Counted from the stretch's first letter, positions 13,301 through 27,303 are shown. The stretch is 64,000 nucleotides of DNA from Spirodela intermedia (GCA_902729315.2 LR746264.1:2341378-2405377); one strand, 5' to 3'. Notes: generated by a model not told the origin, from the sequence alone. A program made the numbers and translations.

Positions 13301-16300
13301 TCTGATAGTAGCTTTCCTGAATGTTGGTCGGCAGATTTTTATGTCTCTCGTGCCTATGTTGTTGCATTTAGACTGGGTCATTGGGCATGATTTATCTCTA
13401 TCTCTCTAGTTGTTCAGGAATGATAAATGTGTGCATGAAAGAATCAGTTGATGAGCTTGGGAAACTGTTATTGATTTTTGCTTTCTGTGGTCCTCATCTC
13501 AATAAAAATGGCGGAGTTTTATTCTTGCTATGCTTTTCCTTGAATCTTTGATTTGCAAAAGCTTGAGGCCGTTTATTTAACCAGGCAAGTTCTCGAGGTG
13601 GTAGCTGGTTGTAAAGACATTGGTGATATCGATCAACTCAGCAAGGTCATTTATCATAATACTTGCAGGTAAGATGTAGTCGAAATTATTTAGAAAATCT
13701 CTGGTAATTCTTCTAGGTTCTGCGAACAGAATGATTCATTAGGACATTTGTCTATTAAATTTTATTTAACTGCATATCATATAATGTTTTGAAGTAGGAT
13801 ATTCTTGTGTCGTAAATTTTGATCTATGCCTATTTTTTATGTTTGTCTCAACTATTGTAATGTCTATGCTAATAAATTCTGCATAGATTAAAATATCATC
13901 TTGTCAACGTTTTATGATTACCTCCGATTGGTGGGGGAGTTTGCCACTCCCCGGCGTACCTGTGCTTAGTAATCAGTGGATTGGTGAAAGGCACTCTTTT
14001 TCTCCAGAGACACCCAAAGGGAACAGGTCTATTGTGAGGTTAAACTTTGCTAACACCTGCTCGATATCACCTTGGGGTCTGATTCTGAACCGCGCTTTGT
14101 TTTTGATGTGGGTGCTGCAAACCTTGTTGCTACATGTGCTGGTGCATGTCTATGTGATATAGTTTGTTTCTTTGAACCTGGATCTACTCTCCTTTTCTCT
14201 GTGAAAGTGGGGTGGGGAGAAGAAGAAGAAGAAGAAGAAGAAAAAGGAGAATAAGTGGGGAGGTCAGTTGTTTAGGCAAGTGCTTAGTCCTGCAGACGGA
14301 TGATGCTTGGGGGGAGGCCATGAGGATGAATAAATTGCTAACAGAGACAGTCTTTTATGGGAATTAGTCAGCAAATAAACTACCTAGTTTGATAGGATTC
14401 AGAAAATGATACTGATTGCAATGAAAAAAACATTCTTTTTGGGGGGTAAATAAAGACTGAAAAAAATATTTATATGGGTTGTGAGATAACGAGTATAGTG
14501 TGGAAGATTATAATTCATGTTGCTCAAGTTTTTGTTGACGAGCATGCAGAAACATGGACTTGGTGTTATGTGGCCTAGAGATCTGACCAAGGGAACTAAA
14601 TGCTATAAAGCACATTTACCCACGATTTTCTGGGGAATAAGGTGAGAACAGAGCTGTAGAACATTTAAACAAGAGTTCAATCCCGACAAGCAATGGTCAA
14701 CGAAGCTATTGTATATGTGCACCAATGGGCTGAAGGATTGGAAACTAATGAAGATACCTGCCATGCTCTCTTGAGTAAGATTAAGTGGAGAAATAATATT
14801 TGTGTTGCTTTCCTCTTTTTACTTATTAAGCGTATTATTGGATAAGTAAGGAAAGTTGGTAGTCTTTCTAGGTTTTTTTTTTTTTTTTTTTTTTGGTTCT
14901 TTATGTGCTGTTCTACTCTGACTTATAAGGGGGAACTTGCTCCCCTCAGGAAAGAGATGGTGAATTTGTCAGTAGAGAATGGTTTGGACTAATAAACTTC
15001 CCTTAAAAATGAAAATGTACAGATGAAAATTGGTCACCAAGCGTTCAAATTGTGAAAGCCTGTATTTAAAACAAATATATGTTTTATGGGTTGAAGGAGA
15101 CTGCTGAGGATCGCTTTTTAGAATATGGCACTAAAAGTGTACTGTGGAATATTCTTTGTAATGTAGTCCATTGTTAACTTCTCAGACTTTAGTAATTTAT
15201 TCTAAAATTGACTACAAATCACATTTGCTAGAAGGTTTTCTTACCATGTATCTCGTGGGGAATTTCAAGAAAGAGAAATAACAGAAAATTCTGGCTGAAA
15301 TTCAGGAACACAAGACCGGATTGGCAGAGTCCTATATATGTTTTTAGTGGGTATAGAGCAATTGAAATGGGAGGTTAACATCAAGAATGCCAAAAATATT
15401 CCACAGTCATTCTTCTTTGTTTCCCATTTCTTATTATCATCTTGTTACAGAAGTGGCGGACTTTCCCTTTGTCACCTGCTTGTGATATTTGCTTCTGTTT
15501 GCCTTGGATTTACTTGATTAATATGGTAGTAGCCTGCACCACCATCTGGTAAACATTGATTAATTATAAGAATAGACAGTAGTCACTTGGATCCATGACT
15601 GCCCTGTTCATGATTGCGTGGGATCTTATATTAAACGATCTTCTGATTTTACTCTCGATGGTTTTTTTATTTCAATGTAAAAATATTCCCCTTAAATTTT
15701 TAGTTGTGTGATCCAGTTCATATTTATCTATACTCTTGACATTTTGAAATCTCATCTGAGCTGGGCTCATTTTTCATTAAGATATTTTTGAAAAATCTGG
15801 ATCATCGTCAAAATCTAGTCAGTTTCGCATTGTATGGGATATAAATTAGATCTTACTGTTCTGTATATCACCTTATTCATTGCGAGTTAAATAATGTGAA
15901 TTAATTATTGGAATTTTCTCTCATCGTTACTGTTATCATAGTGTTTAGACATAATAAAATATGATCATCTTGTGGAAGGTGCTGTGATTTTGTGATTATT
16001 ACTGTTATTATCACTTATTCGATCATTTAATAGAAGACATGATAACCAATGAAAAAATTGCTTCCATTAGCATTAATAATACTACTCGGGCTTATTTTCA
16101 TAATTGGACAGCATTTATGCCTTCCATGAAGAACGTGTATGTGTTCTTTTTCAAAATGTCTTCCTCGCTGTTGAGAAACATAGGTTGAGTAGGAAATTGG
16201 ACAGGTGGAGGAAGGTTGACTCTGTGACCCCTTCTAATAATATACCCTCAGATTATTAGAAAATCTCCCTCATTACATGATCACGATTTAGAACTCTCAC

Positions 16301-16608
16301 ACATGCTATTGACCATTCCGATTGATCTGTGGCAATTTGCACCATTACATAACGTTTGCCTATTATTTGCATTTATGACAAGAAAGAATCATATGTCTCA
16401 TCTCAAATGAGCCTTTTTCTACTGAGAACCCTCTCATCACCAATAAGCCAACACCATTTTTATTTCTTTCTTTTTTCTTTTTGACTGAAGAGAATAAAAT
16501 GATCTATTCAAGTTTCTCATGTAGTGTAACATTTTCTGTAGGGTTTTCTTCCCTCATGATCTTGATTCAGCAGCAGACGCTCTCCTTGACAACAGTGTTC
16601 ACATCTAG
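7381..16608 (+). CDS. TATDN1: TatD-family metal-dependent deoxyribonuclease, TATDN1 type (12 exons, 321 aa)
   Basis: TatD-family enzymes are metal-dependent nucleases with a TIM-barrel fold; animal and fungal TATDN1 homologues act in DNA fragmentation and repair. Twelve exons join in frame: 7381-7408, 7601-7621, 7765-7865, 7992-8049, 8297-8340, 8524-8604, 9477-9547, 9637-9747, 11046-11128, 11423-11639, 13585-13668 and 16542-16608, giving 966 nt (321 residues plus TAG). Family signatures are GECGLDYD (Glu117), MFLHMRAA (His154), [14 protein letters not shown] (His179) and IETDSPYC (Asp228). As in other TATDN1 proteins, the N-terminal HxH of bacterial TatD is replaced (IDIAVNFTD). No transit peptide is evident. 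Exon 2 is only 21 nt. Introns range from about 140 bp to 2.87 kb and are AT-rich. The whole reading frame is intact. Confidence 0.95.
13669..16541. other. Long last intron of TATDN1 (2.87 kb), no gene seen
   Basis: This AT-rich intron separates the final 67-nt exon from the rest of TATDN1. It contains a GAA run (about 14218-14246) and a T run (14873-14894). A short open stretch near 13914-14162 matches no family I know. No transposon ends or coding homology were recognised. Confidence 0.6.
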
Positions 16609-16787
16609 CAAGCAATGTAGCGAGTCTCTGATGAAGCTATCATGACTAGCACTTTCCTAATCCAGAGGAGGGAGTATTCATGCCATCTAACCAATTTCAG
16701 CCTTCACACATGATCTGATATATTGTGCCCATGTATCAGAACTATTTTCTGAAGTGTGATAGGATGAGAGCTCAGCATGCGACGAGG

Positions 16788-16826
16788 TGGAGGTGCAGGT
16801 GCAGGTGCAGGTACAGGTGCAGGTAC
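16788..16826. repeat. GGTGCA hexanucleotide repeat downstream of TATDN1
   Basis: About six copies of GGTGCA with two GGTACA variants lie 180 bp after the TATDN1 stop codon, probably within the 3' UTR. Confidence 0.8.
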
Positions 16827-19800
16827 ATCACCCCATATCTAGGCATTGCTGTTATTTGATCCCATGCTAAACTCTGACATGTTCAGAAATCAATATCTAC
16901 CCACTTCCCAAGAAACGAGATGCTCTAAGATGGTGCAAGATTAATAGTTGACAACCAAGGATCTTTTAACTTTTATTATATATTAAAGTGTTTGTGAAAT
17001 GGTACCATGTATGTGTGCAATCTAATAAATCTTCAGGAATGCCATCCATTTGTATGTTGTGTGAACCTCTCTTAAGAAATGCTAATGGGATTTAAGATAA
17101 CCATTGGGGGACTTGTTTTATGATGTTGGAGCCTTTCACCATAAAGCATGTGTCGAACTTTGTGACCATACTTGAAAATACGAAGAAGGAAAGGAACTTG
17201 TCCAATCACTCAAAAGGAGTCATACTTGGAAGTTGTCTATTGATGATAGCTGTATTGGCTATAGAGGGCTAGTAAAAAAATTCAAGAGAGGAGTTGAATT
17301 AGGGCTTCCTTAGCTTCTGTCTACTTTTTGATTTTGCAATAGGCTTCAAAAGTCAATTGGGTTGATCCACTATATCAACTTAGTGTTAGATTGTAAACAA
17401 AGGGTTTATAGTGGCTCAGCACTCTAGACTTATTCCACTATATCAACATGTAATATTTGAGGTCTATAACATGAGATTGAAGAAAGGGTTTTTATTACAT
17501 ATAACATGTAATATAAAGCATAATACCATGTCATGAGCATTTAATATTGGTGAAATAAATAAAAACTACAGAGAAATCATTAGTTACTTTCAAGCATAGT
17601 TTTATTGACCTAAAAATTTTGATGTAAGAATTTTGAGTCCTAAGAAATGGCAAACACATGATTTAAAATGTTGGAATGAATCTTTAGAATCAGTATATCA
17701 TCCTCACGTCTTACTTGAGTGAATTTTGGTTTCATTTTAAAGTTAAAATCATTACTATATTTCATTATCTGTTCATGGACTGTACTAAAGTATATTAGAT
17801 TAAGTTTTTGGGCTCCCAAACCCAATATTTTTGGAAGATTTACATTTTAGCTTAAAATATTTTGTTATTGGTTTAAGTTCAAAGGATATAACAAAAAACT
17901 TGGAGAATATGTTGGATTGAATATTCTCATTGGAGTCTCCAATGGATTGTTAACATAAGACATTAAGGAAATGAAGAACAAGAAAATTCTTGTTTATAAA
18001 TCGCCCTATATGTTGAAGTTATTCACTCATTGAGAATATCTTTGTTGTTCACTTAACATTCTTGTGCCTTCTTGCTAAAACGTTTTCAGCCTTCATCAAG
18101 AAAGAATTTCTAGGAAATTCAAAAGCTCAAGTGTCAGTTGTGAAGATGAAAGACAAGAAGCTAAATTCTGATCGAGAAAGTAAACCACTCCTATCAACAA
18201 TTAACATGAAGTCTTCATTAATTAATTGACATCTTCAAATTTTTTGAAGATGTCAATTAAACACCTCAAAGAATTTTTTCTCATTTCTTTGTGGGTAAAT
18301 TTGTGACAAATGTGACTTATCACATAAGGAAGCTGATCCTTATAATCAGCAGTTTGATTTGTCTTAGATCAGGTGATCTAGTGTGAGTTTTGTGGGAAAC
18401 TCAATAGGAATTGAGCTTTTGAAATTGATTTAGTGAAAATTAAGTATAAGGTGTTCTAGGCAAAGTGGGCATAAGTCAATGAAACCCAACCACTAGAATA
18501 ATGTCTTTTATGTAATAAGCCAAGCTAATAGAGGATTGTAGAGATCAAAATTAAAAATCTATGCACTACTTCTTGGTCTAAGTGCCACCATAAATCCAAC
18601 ATATACAACATTGAGGAAGTTAATTTCTATCTAATGGCTAAAATAAGTGAGTTGCACTTGAGCAATCTTCGATGAACTACTTATTACATATGAAAACTGA
18701 AGTGCTGAACTTACGACTTTAGTTAAACATCGTGAATGCTATAGAATTAATGGATTCAATGATTGGAAAGCCAAGCATATTGATCCTGAAATTGTATGTA
18801 AAATTCGAAAATCTTACACTTCAGTTTTGAAATTATAAATTTACGATTAAAGTGATTCTCTAGATGATTTTGTGTTAACACAACCTTGGTTTAAAGGCAT
18901 CTTTTAACATAATTTTGTCTTACACTTCAGTTTTGAAATTATAAATTTACAATTAAAGTGATTCTCTAGATAATTTTGTGTTAACACAACCTTGGTTTAA
19001 AGGCATCTTTAACATAATTTTTTCTTACACTTCAGTAGAAAATATTTTTGCTTATTCTACTTATACTTCTTTTTAAAACTTTTTAATCGAAATAAACTCC
19101 ATCATTGTCATGGACAGCTTTAACAAGTGAACTTTAGCCATGGTTTAATCCACTAATTTATTTTCCCAAATTTAATGTTAATTAGCTCTGTTTACTTTTT
19201 TTAGACCATCATTTCCCCCTTAACTAATAGTGTTTTCATAGTAAGCTTCTTAAGGTTGGCTTGGTTTTCATGCATACATAGTTTCTATATTTTATTATGT
19301 CTCGGGCAGCTGTAATAATAAAATTTGTGAAATACACGAGTAATGCCAAAAGGCATGCAAACTAAAATTATGAAACTTTTGGACAAATCCATCATCCATT
19401 ACAAGTTGTGTGGGAGTTTTCCACCATGGTAGTTATAGTTTTTTAATTGATGTAGTGTTTTGGTGTAATATTGTAGGGCTTGGCATGATCAATGCTCTAT
19501 ATCATATCTATTAATACACGTCCCTACTATAATTCTAAGAGGATTCGGTTTACTTGTTTATAAACTAATGCCCAGATCCATTTTGTGAAAGGTTTGAATT
19601 TACCAGAAAAAAAAAGATAAAAAAACGAAAATTTATGCCAAAAGATAGGATAATTAAGTAAGTTGGGACGTGGAATATGTGGGCATCATCCTTTAAAACT
19701 ATTAATAATTAAGTAGTAAGAAAACAATCTTTATGGAATATTAAGAAAAATATTTATTATTGTCACTAAAGGGAAATTATGATCTAAAGGTGTGGAAAAT

Positions 19801-20240
19801 AAATGATTCCTTACTTTTCCATTGTTGATTTGGTAACTTGAGATTTATTACTATGATGTACACAAAAGTCATTAGTTTGACATGAATTTCTAAGATTAAG
19901 TATAAAAAGACTTTTCTAATCAAAACTACAATGGCTTTGATAAAAAAAAAGAAAAAGTCTCAACACTAGTATTGATCTTTTATGAAATATCTTCTTCAAT
20001 CTTGATAGTGGCTGTTGAAGTGTCGTCTACTAACTTGATGAAATTATCATTTTTCGTTAGAAAAATTGACATAGTATAGTTGGAGAAATTTAAATGTTGT
20101 CTAAATGGAAAGAAAGAAATAATACATCAACTTCATAAAGCCTTTTACAAATTAAAAAATATATATATAACGGATGAAAAATTAAGATCAATAAATATTT
20201 GGAAGCAAATGACTTTCAAAAGAGTTGAAGTGAACCTGCA
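16827..20240. other. AT-rich intergenic DNA, decayed; possible copia trace at its end
   Basis: No intact gene is seen. Around 20107-20160 a plus-strand frame reads LNGKKEIIHQLHKAFYKLKN. This weakly resembles the Ty1/copia reverse-transcriptase stretch that in intact elements reads like FLNG...EEIYM...L.KALYGLKQ. The surroundings are full of stops. I treat it as a possible, heavily mutated retrotransposon remnant only. Confidence 0.3.
18812..19036. repeat. 106-bp tandem repeat, about 2.1 copies
   Basis: Unit starts (TCTTACACTTCAG) lie at 18812, 18918 and 19023. The two full copies differ at only a few positions, so the duplication is fairly recent compared with the decayed flanks. Confidence 0.9.
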
Positions 20241-20329
20241 TTGCATATCAATATGAAATCAAGTACAAGTCTTTTCACTTCGAGTGCAAGTCAATATGAT
20301 GTTGTCCCTTTCACACTTCATGGGCAATT

Positions 20330-21190
20330 TCTGTTATCAGAAGAAAACATGTACTTTGGCGTTAGATCGATTTACAAACGATTGTGCTCCCCAGCCGAAA
20401 GAGATAAACCTTTAGAAACTAAGGAAACAACACAATTACCAAATTTAGACGACAAGGGGCACAAAAGGACGAGATTTATGAGTAACCATCCATTGTTATG
20501 GTCTCTCTCGAGATCAGGTAAAGACCAAGTCCAGAGCAATGGACTTAGAAAATCAAGAGGGAAGAATCCGCTTTTTCTTTTCTCTTTTCTTTTGCTCGGT
20601 GCCAAGCTTCCTCATTTAGTAATTTACTTGGTCAGTTTTGAGTGTTCTTTCTCGTGCCACTAGACCGCATGCGAACAAAAACCAACTCGGGCACTGGACC
20701 CAGTCCATGCTCCTCCTATTGGGTGAGCGTCAGGACCAGATGTCTGTCAGCCTTTGTCTTGCAGGGCAGGACTTCGGCTGCTTACCGGCGACTGAGGGTT
20801 GCATGGTAGTGTTACCGTCTTGTCTCCATGTCTTTCTTGCTGCTGTCGTGCTTCCCTTCTTTTCTCCTGTCTCTCTCTCTCTCTCTAAGAGATATTGAGG
20901 CTGAGGAGACCGCTAAGCGGCAAGATTGAGGAGACTGCTGAAGGTCCAAAACCCACAAGAAAGGAACGACAGAAGTTAGGGTGCAACTGCCGTGGCAATC
21001 AGCCATTGGATGACGAAAGATCGTCCCTGCTACAGCCGGGAGAACCTGCTACCTACACCTATCTACCCTTCCGCAGCACGTGGAATGCAAATAATAAGAG
21101 GGTGGATTCTGCGGAGTGAATTGCACCACTTGCGCCATGAGAGTCATCTAAAACATTCGTGGGCTGGAATTTGGGTGCACTATTGAAGGT
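20330..21190. other. GC-richer island in AT-rich DNA, origin unknown (possibly organellar)
   Basis: Composition is visibly close to 50% GC, against roughly 30% in the flanks. The region contains a CT run (20871-20886) and open stretches on both strands, the longest at about 20241-20663 (plus). I recognise none of the translated products. The composition and the abrupt edges are compatible with a nuclear insertion of mitochondrial DNA, but no mitochondrial gene was identified. Confidence 0.25.
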
Positions 21191-24040
21191 TGTGTCCTTC
21201 CTCTCTGTTCTCTTCTGATGATAATTAATTTCTGAGTCTGTGGAAATGCCTACCTGCAGTTCTCTTCTACGGAGTGAAATAACGTTAAATTGCTATATCT
21301 CAGGTAATCATGATCACAGATTAAACAAGCTCTAAAAAGGCCTCATTTTATCATTAATTTAACACAAAAATCACTATATCTATCAATTTTTTAATCATTT
21401 CATCCCAAGTTTTATCATTATTCGGTGCAGAAGGTCCATCTATTTCTGGCTGACTCTCGAGTGGAGATGCTCAACTCTTGGGTTGGTGTTGTTGATTTAC
21501 AACATGCAAATGAATAGGATTGCTAGACTAAGGTCTACCTTGTGTAGATAATATACTGTATGCCTTGTGTAAAAAATTATATTTGCTTCAAGTTGTAACA
21601 GACAGACTGTATGCCTTGAGAAAATATGGGTAATGAGCTTCTATATTAAGAGAAAAAATATCGACAATGAAACTTTGTTAACATCAAAAGACTAGTCAAG
21701 TTTTATGTGTTCTTACTTTTTGTGCTTAAGCTGAAATATATGAGAAGGAAATGTATTAGGATGCTTGAATCATGACAATGTCTAAAGGAACTAACACTAT
21801 AATGATGGTCATCATGGGAACATGTATACTGAGGGTATTTTGGGAAAGGTTATGTAAAGTTCTCTCCAGTATATAGTGGATGGGAGAGGGCACAAAATCT
21901 GAGGTAGCTTCTCCCTTCCTTCCCCCTATCCACCAAGATAGAGGAAAGTTCATTCCTCTTCTCCATCTGTTCCTCCTTTCATTGTAGCAAAATGTGTTAA
22001 CTTGAAGTCAAGAGTTCACTTTAAATATTTTGAGCTTCATGAAAGCAAAAATTACTTGTGTAGAACAATGTACTAGGATCACTATAGATATGACCATGAT
22101 GCATTGAACTCTACCTAGCTTGGCATCCTATTTCATATTTCTTAGTGTGATTATCATCAATCTAATCAATAGGTAGTCTTCCTCACTCCATTTATGAAAC
22201 TCTAGATTTGTGCTTTTTTAAGTGTATGGAGTGTGCTTTTTAAGTTCAATTCAAGTTTCATGAACTCAATATTATTACATGTTAATCTAGGTGGGAGCCA
22301 TTGCTCATCATAGGGTGGAGGCCTCGATGCACTAAAAGTAATTCACACATATAATTACATAAATATGTAAAAATAAAAATTGACTTAGAAGGTCAACTTT
22401 ATTTCCTTTGTAGCAGCCAGGTAAACTTTGTCACTGCTACTCTTATTTTTTCTCTTGTAGTCCAAATTTAGGACTAATCACCATCTAAAGAAAATTGGAA
22501 GAAAAGTAAAATAGTATCCCATTTTTAATGTTGAAAACTAATAGACCTTGTATTTTTTTAACATTGGGAATTGTAAGAAAATCATGAATACAAGAATTTA
22601 GATTAAAATATAATTTAAAATAGGGGTAAATTAAACATTTTATTATGGATTTGATGGCAAATAGTTGCATTTTTTCATGAAGCCTCTTGAGAATTACTTT
22701 TGAATTGTTGAGATATCTTTATGGCATCCCTTTTCATAGTTATTTAAAGAGAAATGAATGAGAGGAAATTCATTAAATTTATTGACCGTTAGTCTTTATT
22801 ATGATTGACGATACTTAACATTACAATAAGTTCAAAGCATTTGGGAATATGGGATACAATGACATATTTATTTTATCACATATATACTCATGTATTAATT
22901 CCCAATGACATAAATCAAAATAAATGGTGAACTAGGTGGCCAACTATTTATTTTATGCTTCTCCCCAAAACTACTAAGAGAGGTAAAGAAGTTGACTCAT
23001 TGAAAGCATGCCTACTAATTGATAATTTTTTTGTTACATTTCAACTTACATATACTTTTCTGAAGATGCTTACCTTTGGCTACCATCAAACATTTTGAGC
23101 ATGTATCCACTCAAGATTATGCTAGTGAAAGAACCCCTAATTACACCAACCCTTTAGTGTTAATGACTCAAGATCTCCCAAGTAGCTACTATCAAACCCC
23201 TTGACTTTGTATGTTCATAGTAATCTTGTTTGAAATTTTCACACATTCTTTTTCAATAAAAAAAATGAGGAATCTACAAGACAAAAACGACAAGGTTGGT
23301 ATGAGATGTTAGTTCTTTTTTAGGATAATGTAGTATGCTCTAAATGTATAATGAAGGTTATCAAAATACAAATATATTATTTGAGTTAAATCTTCAATTT
23401 TGAGTTTCGTGATTAATTTATTTTATCTTCATTCCAAGAAATTACCTTTACTTATTTGTCAAAGGGGCTAGAAAATATGGTTACATATTTTCTATAATTC
23501 AAAATTTGATTAATTTCTCATATGCAATACTTCTTGATATTCAAAATATATTTAGCCACTATGTTTTAATTGATTTCCATGATTCAATAATTTTTCCAAT
23601 GCCAAAATGTTATTGGAACAATCATCAGCAATGTTTACTTATGGCAAATCTCGTATCAATTTCTAGGCCTTTTTTATTAGAATGTGTAAGCAAAACAGCC
23701 TTAACTTCTTTGTCCAACTCCTATTGACAACCCCTTCCTTTAGTGGTTTTTAAATCTGAACCCAATTAATAATATAACTCTGAGAAAATATGAAATTAAA
23801 TTATGAGAATTTCATAACCCATTTCTAAATCGATTGAAACATTCTTATGACTTTTAAATTTCATTAATTCTTTGTGGGTTGTCGGTGGCAGCATTCCAAG
23901 TAAATTTTGATTTGATGAAATGCCATAAATTAAGTTCCTAGCACACACTATAGATCATGTTTAAGAAAATATCTTTGGCTTTGAATGCAATGACACAAGG
24001 CGAACTAGTTGTGATAGTAGATGATTAAAGAGCCAAGGAC
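21191..24040. mobile_element. Possible decayed copia-like LTR element
   Basis: The stretch 21750-21990 has the look of the end of an LTR: a run like GTATTTTGGGAAAGG, a TATATAGTGGATGGGAG segment, pyrimidine-rich sequence, then TTCATTGTAGCA. Near 23640-23725 a plus-strand frame (SRPFLLECVSKTALTSLSNS) faintly resembles the copia integrase stretch of the type 'yfW.e.v.tA.yliNr.Ps'. No complete LTR pair, primer-binding site or target duplication was found, so this is a suggestion only. Confidence 0.25.
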
Positions 24041-24744
24041 ATTTGGTGGTACTAATGATTGCACTCATATATGTAGTTATATATAGTATGAAAAGCTACA
24101 GATTTCCATATATGTACATTTCCATATCTTTGTCTAGAGAAGTCAAGGACCATCCAACGCACCCTAGATTAGCTCTAGTTCCACCAGCAGCAGCAAGAAA
24201 AGATGCTGATGAGATGCTTCAAGGTGATCCTGGATTCTCTAGAACAGCCATGCCTGCTGCACATCATCGCACAGGGTCTTGTAGTCTGAAGAGTAAGCGA
24301 ATAGATGTCAAGGTCACGAGTCCAGTTAACCTCCTAGCAATCCCACGGCAATTTGCTGTAAACCCTAAAACATCATAACAGTCAACTATAATGGAGCCTG
24401 CGAGAGAGCGGAGAAGGTGGTGGAACCAGCTGGCCTGTTGACAGACAACGGAGGCGGTATGAAGACAAGAATGGGGCAGAACATGTCGGGACAGCTGCGC
24501 TAGAGAGAGAGAGAGACCCATGTGCAGGTGACGTGGGAGGAAGGCTTCTAGTCGACGGTGGCGGCGGGCAGCGCCGTTGGCTCGGAATGATTGCCTCCAC
24601 ATGACTTGGACCCGGGAGGTGAGCGTGCTGGGTTTTGATCAATGAGTTACCGGCAGCAACCTTGCCGAAAGGTAGCCCAGGGACAGAAAGATCAATAGGG
24701 AGGGGGAGAGAGAGAGAGAGAGAGGGGGGGGGAGATTACCCGAC

Positions 24745-24822
<78 letters not shown>

Positions 24823-27303
24823 AACCCTTCCGCTCTTTTTTTCCTTCCAGAACAGCGCAAGGTGCTTTCCATGTGGTAAAATTACGAGTATCCGATGCCC
24901 AACTTGGTGATGGGGACAATTCGTTACCAGCAGGCCACGATGTCAAGTCCCCAATCGCCTCTCTTCTCCCTTCCCAGACAGAACCTTCCATCACGCTTCT
25001 TCCATTACGCCGCGCCGCTCGCTGCAATCGCTGCTCCGGCTTCCCCACAGGGAACCGTCCCCTCACTGGAGCATTGCTCTGCCAACGGCGTAGTCGCAGT
25101 GGCTGATGTCGAAGGAGACACGCCGGAGGCTGAGGTGGCGAGGAGGAGGAATCCTGCTGTGCCGGAGCATCGGGAGAGCTCTGTCCTCCCCACGGTCTCT
25201 GCTGTCGTCCCCTTCTTCCTCTGGTAATCTTTCTTTCACCCTTCTTCTGAGAAACATTTCGTCCTATTTTCTCCAAACAGTTGACCAAGTTGGTGATTTG
25301 GGTCTCTACCGAATTTGGGACACTCCCTCCAAAGTCAACGCGGGAATCTGGGTCTCTACCGATTTCGTAACCATCTGGTGATCTGAAAGCACTTTCTCTG
25401 TGTTCAGAGAGAAGTGTGACTACGAATTGGGGCCAGCAACCGTGGTATGTGGAGTCTTCAGGAACATCATTCCATTAATCTGTGGGATCCGATCAGCCTG
25501 ATCAAGTATGTGGGTTTTGAACTGAAAGAAAAAATAAATAAATCTGGGCGACGATGCTCAAGACCCCCCATTGGACATGACGTAAGGTGGGTGGGAAGGG
25601 GAAGATGAGGAATTGCATTAATTTTAAAATATATTTTAGTGTATAATTCTTCATGCAGCTATAGCCTTCCTTGAACCTCAGTTGATGCTCATCACACCTC
25701 CGCTTGAGAATTTTGTCAATTGGACCTTCTCTGGCATGACATTCCAGTGAATGATGCATCAGTCAATAATCTTGAACCTTGGTAAAATATTCATATTATT
25801 TATATCATGTTAAGCTGGTTCTGGACATCAGATCCATCAGAGTCATTTCATGTGTTGCATTCATAAACGATCCATGTTCTTTTTCCAATCAATTTTCCCA
25901 CTTTAAAGAAGTACAGAGCCATCCATAAAAGCTTTCAATCTACGTAAATCACCAGCATATCAAGGGGAGCCCTAGGTTTGGACAACAAAATCTGCTTCCA
26001 TTTGGATTTTTTTTTTTTTTTCATGTAATGGCTAATGAAGATGAGAAAAATGAAAATTTCTCTACAATCTAGGTCTGGCCGAAGGCAAAATCCTAGATTC
26101 CCATCTGTTTTTCTGGGTTTGGAGGAATCTTATGGTAATCATCCACCGCTTAAACGTATCTTGAAGCCTGAAAGTTGGATAGGTTGACCTTTTTGATAAG
26201 GATTCTATTACCCCTAATTTCGTCAAAGAACACTTTTTTAAAACTTTTTTGGCTTGTGAGGAGATGAACCCACCACCCAAGAGAAGAAATTCTGGGGCAT
26301 CAGATTCGCCACCTCCATGCCTGAAAAGGTTGGGGGTGGAGCATCTAAGCCTCTTCGAGAGATCCTCACGGTTCCTCTTGAACAAAAAGGATAGGGAGGG
26401 GCAGATCCAAAGCCTGATCTGATGCCCTGTCAGTCGCTAGAGACCCAGATGAGCTCTGAATCTGCTCAGGGTCATCAATGGGAGCAAGAACTGAGGGGGA
26501 GTAAACACTGAATCTTCTTATCTGAGGGGAGTCTTCTTACTAATAGACCCCATTAAGATCATCTCATCTGCACTGTTCTTATTAGTATATGCGACCCAAG
26601 CCCTGCTTACAAGTTCTTGAGGGAGAAGGTGTGGGGAGAGATCCCGGATGTGGGGGCCCTTATCTCTACTGAGAAAGCCTTGGCCTTCTTGCCCAGTGTA
26701 TGTATGGCACAGGGTTATGAAGCCTTATTTCTCCGAAAATTGAATGAAAATCTTGGTCAGTATTGGTTAATTAAATCCCTAAGTTGGTGTTTTAATCTCT
26801 TATTTGTGGAGTCTTCTCTGCTGAGAAAAGATCGTGTCCACTCCATAAACATGCTCCAAGATCCATGTCTACTGGAAGCTTTCCATTAGAACTATGCAGC
26901 TGAAAATGACTGAGATTTGTGATATGGAGATGATCTTGGTGAGCCCATTTCTTTAAAATGTGGGTTCGTGAATATTTACTCCATTTAAATAGAAAAATAA
27001 AAAAATAAAATAAAATCTGTGTGCTTTCTTGTTCAATAAGTAAGAAAATCTCTCCAGTAGAGGATGAACAGAAAAAGAGTTGAACCCTTGTTCTCAGGTT
27101 GAGATGATTATGCCGTCGTGGAGCATTTTTGGCCGTATGATCAGTCACCTGGGGATGATCTTGGTTTATATTCCCAGGCCTTCTGATTTCCTGTGAAAAG
27201 GCTCGGTTTGGATGGCGTTCTTCCAGCGGTTTGATCTTACCAGAGAAATCGTCTAAATAATATCATTGAACCCGTCAAGATGCCCATCTGCGTTAAGAAC
27301 GTG
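24041..27303. other. Intergenic DNA upstream of the pseudokinase; no gene assigned
   Basis: GC content rises at 24120-25240, and open stretches occur on both strands there (for example 24043-24378 plus and 24821-25288 minus), but none shows a family signature. Missing 5' exons of the pseudokinase gene could lie in this interval. The part from 25250 to 27300 contains only short, unrecognised open stretches. Confidence 0.4.
24748..24817. repeat. (CT)n microsatellite, 70 bp
   Basis: An uninterrupted CT dinucleotide run, preceded by a GA run at about 24707-24723 and a G run, forming a long potential hairpin between GA and CT tracts. Confidence 0.95.

Noticed and set aside
24821-25288. Minus-strand open stretch of ~155 codons and overlapping plus-strand frames
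   Set aside because: Frames are open in several registers because of GC-rich composition; no family motif or plausible gene structure.
26062-26889. Open stretches on both strands near 26-27 kb
   Set aside because: I considered a LINE or gag remnant, but no zinc knuckle, endonuclease or reverse-transcriptase motif is present.
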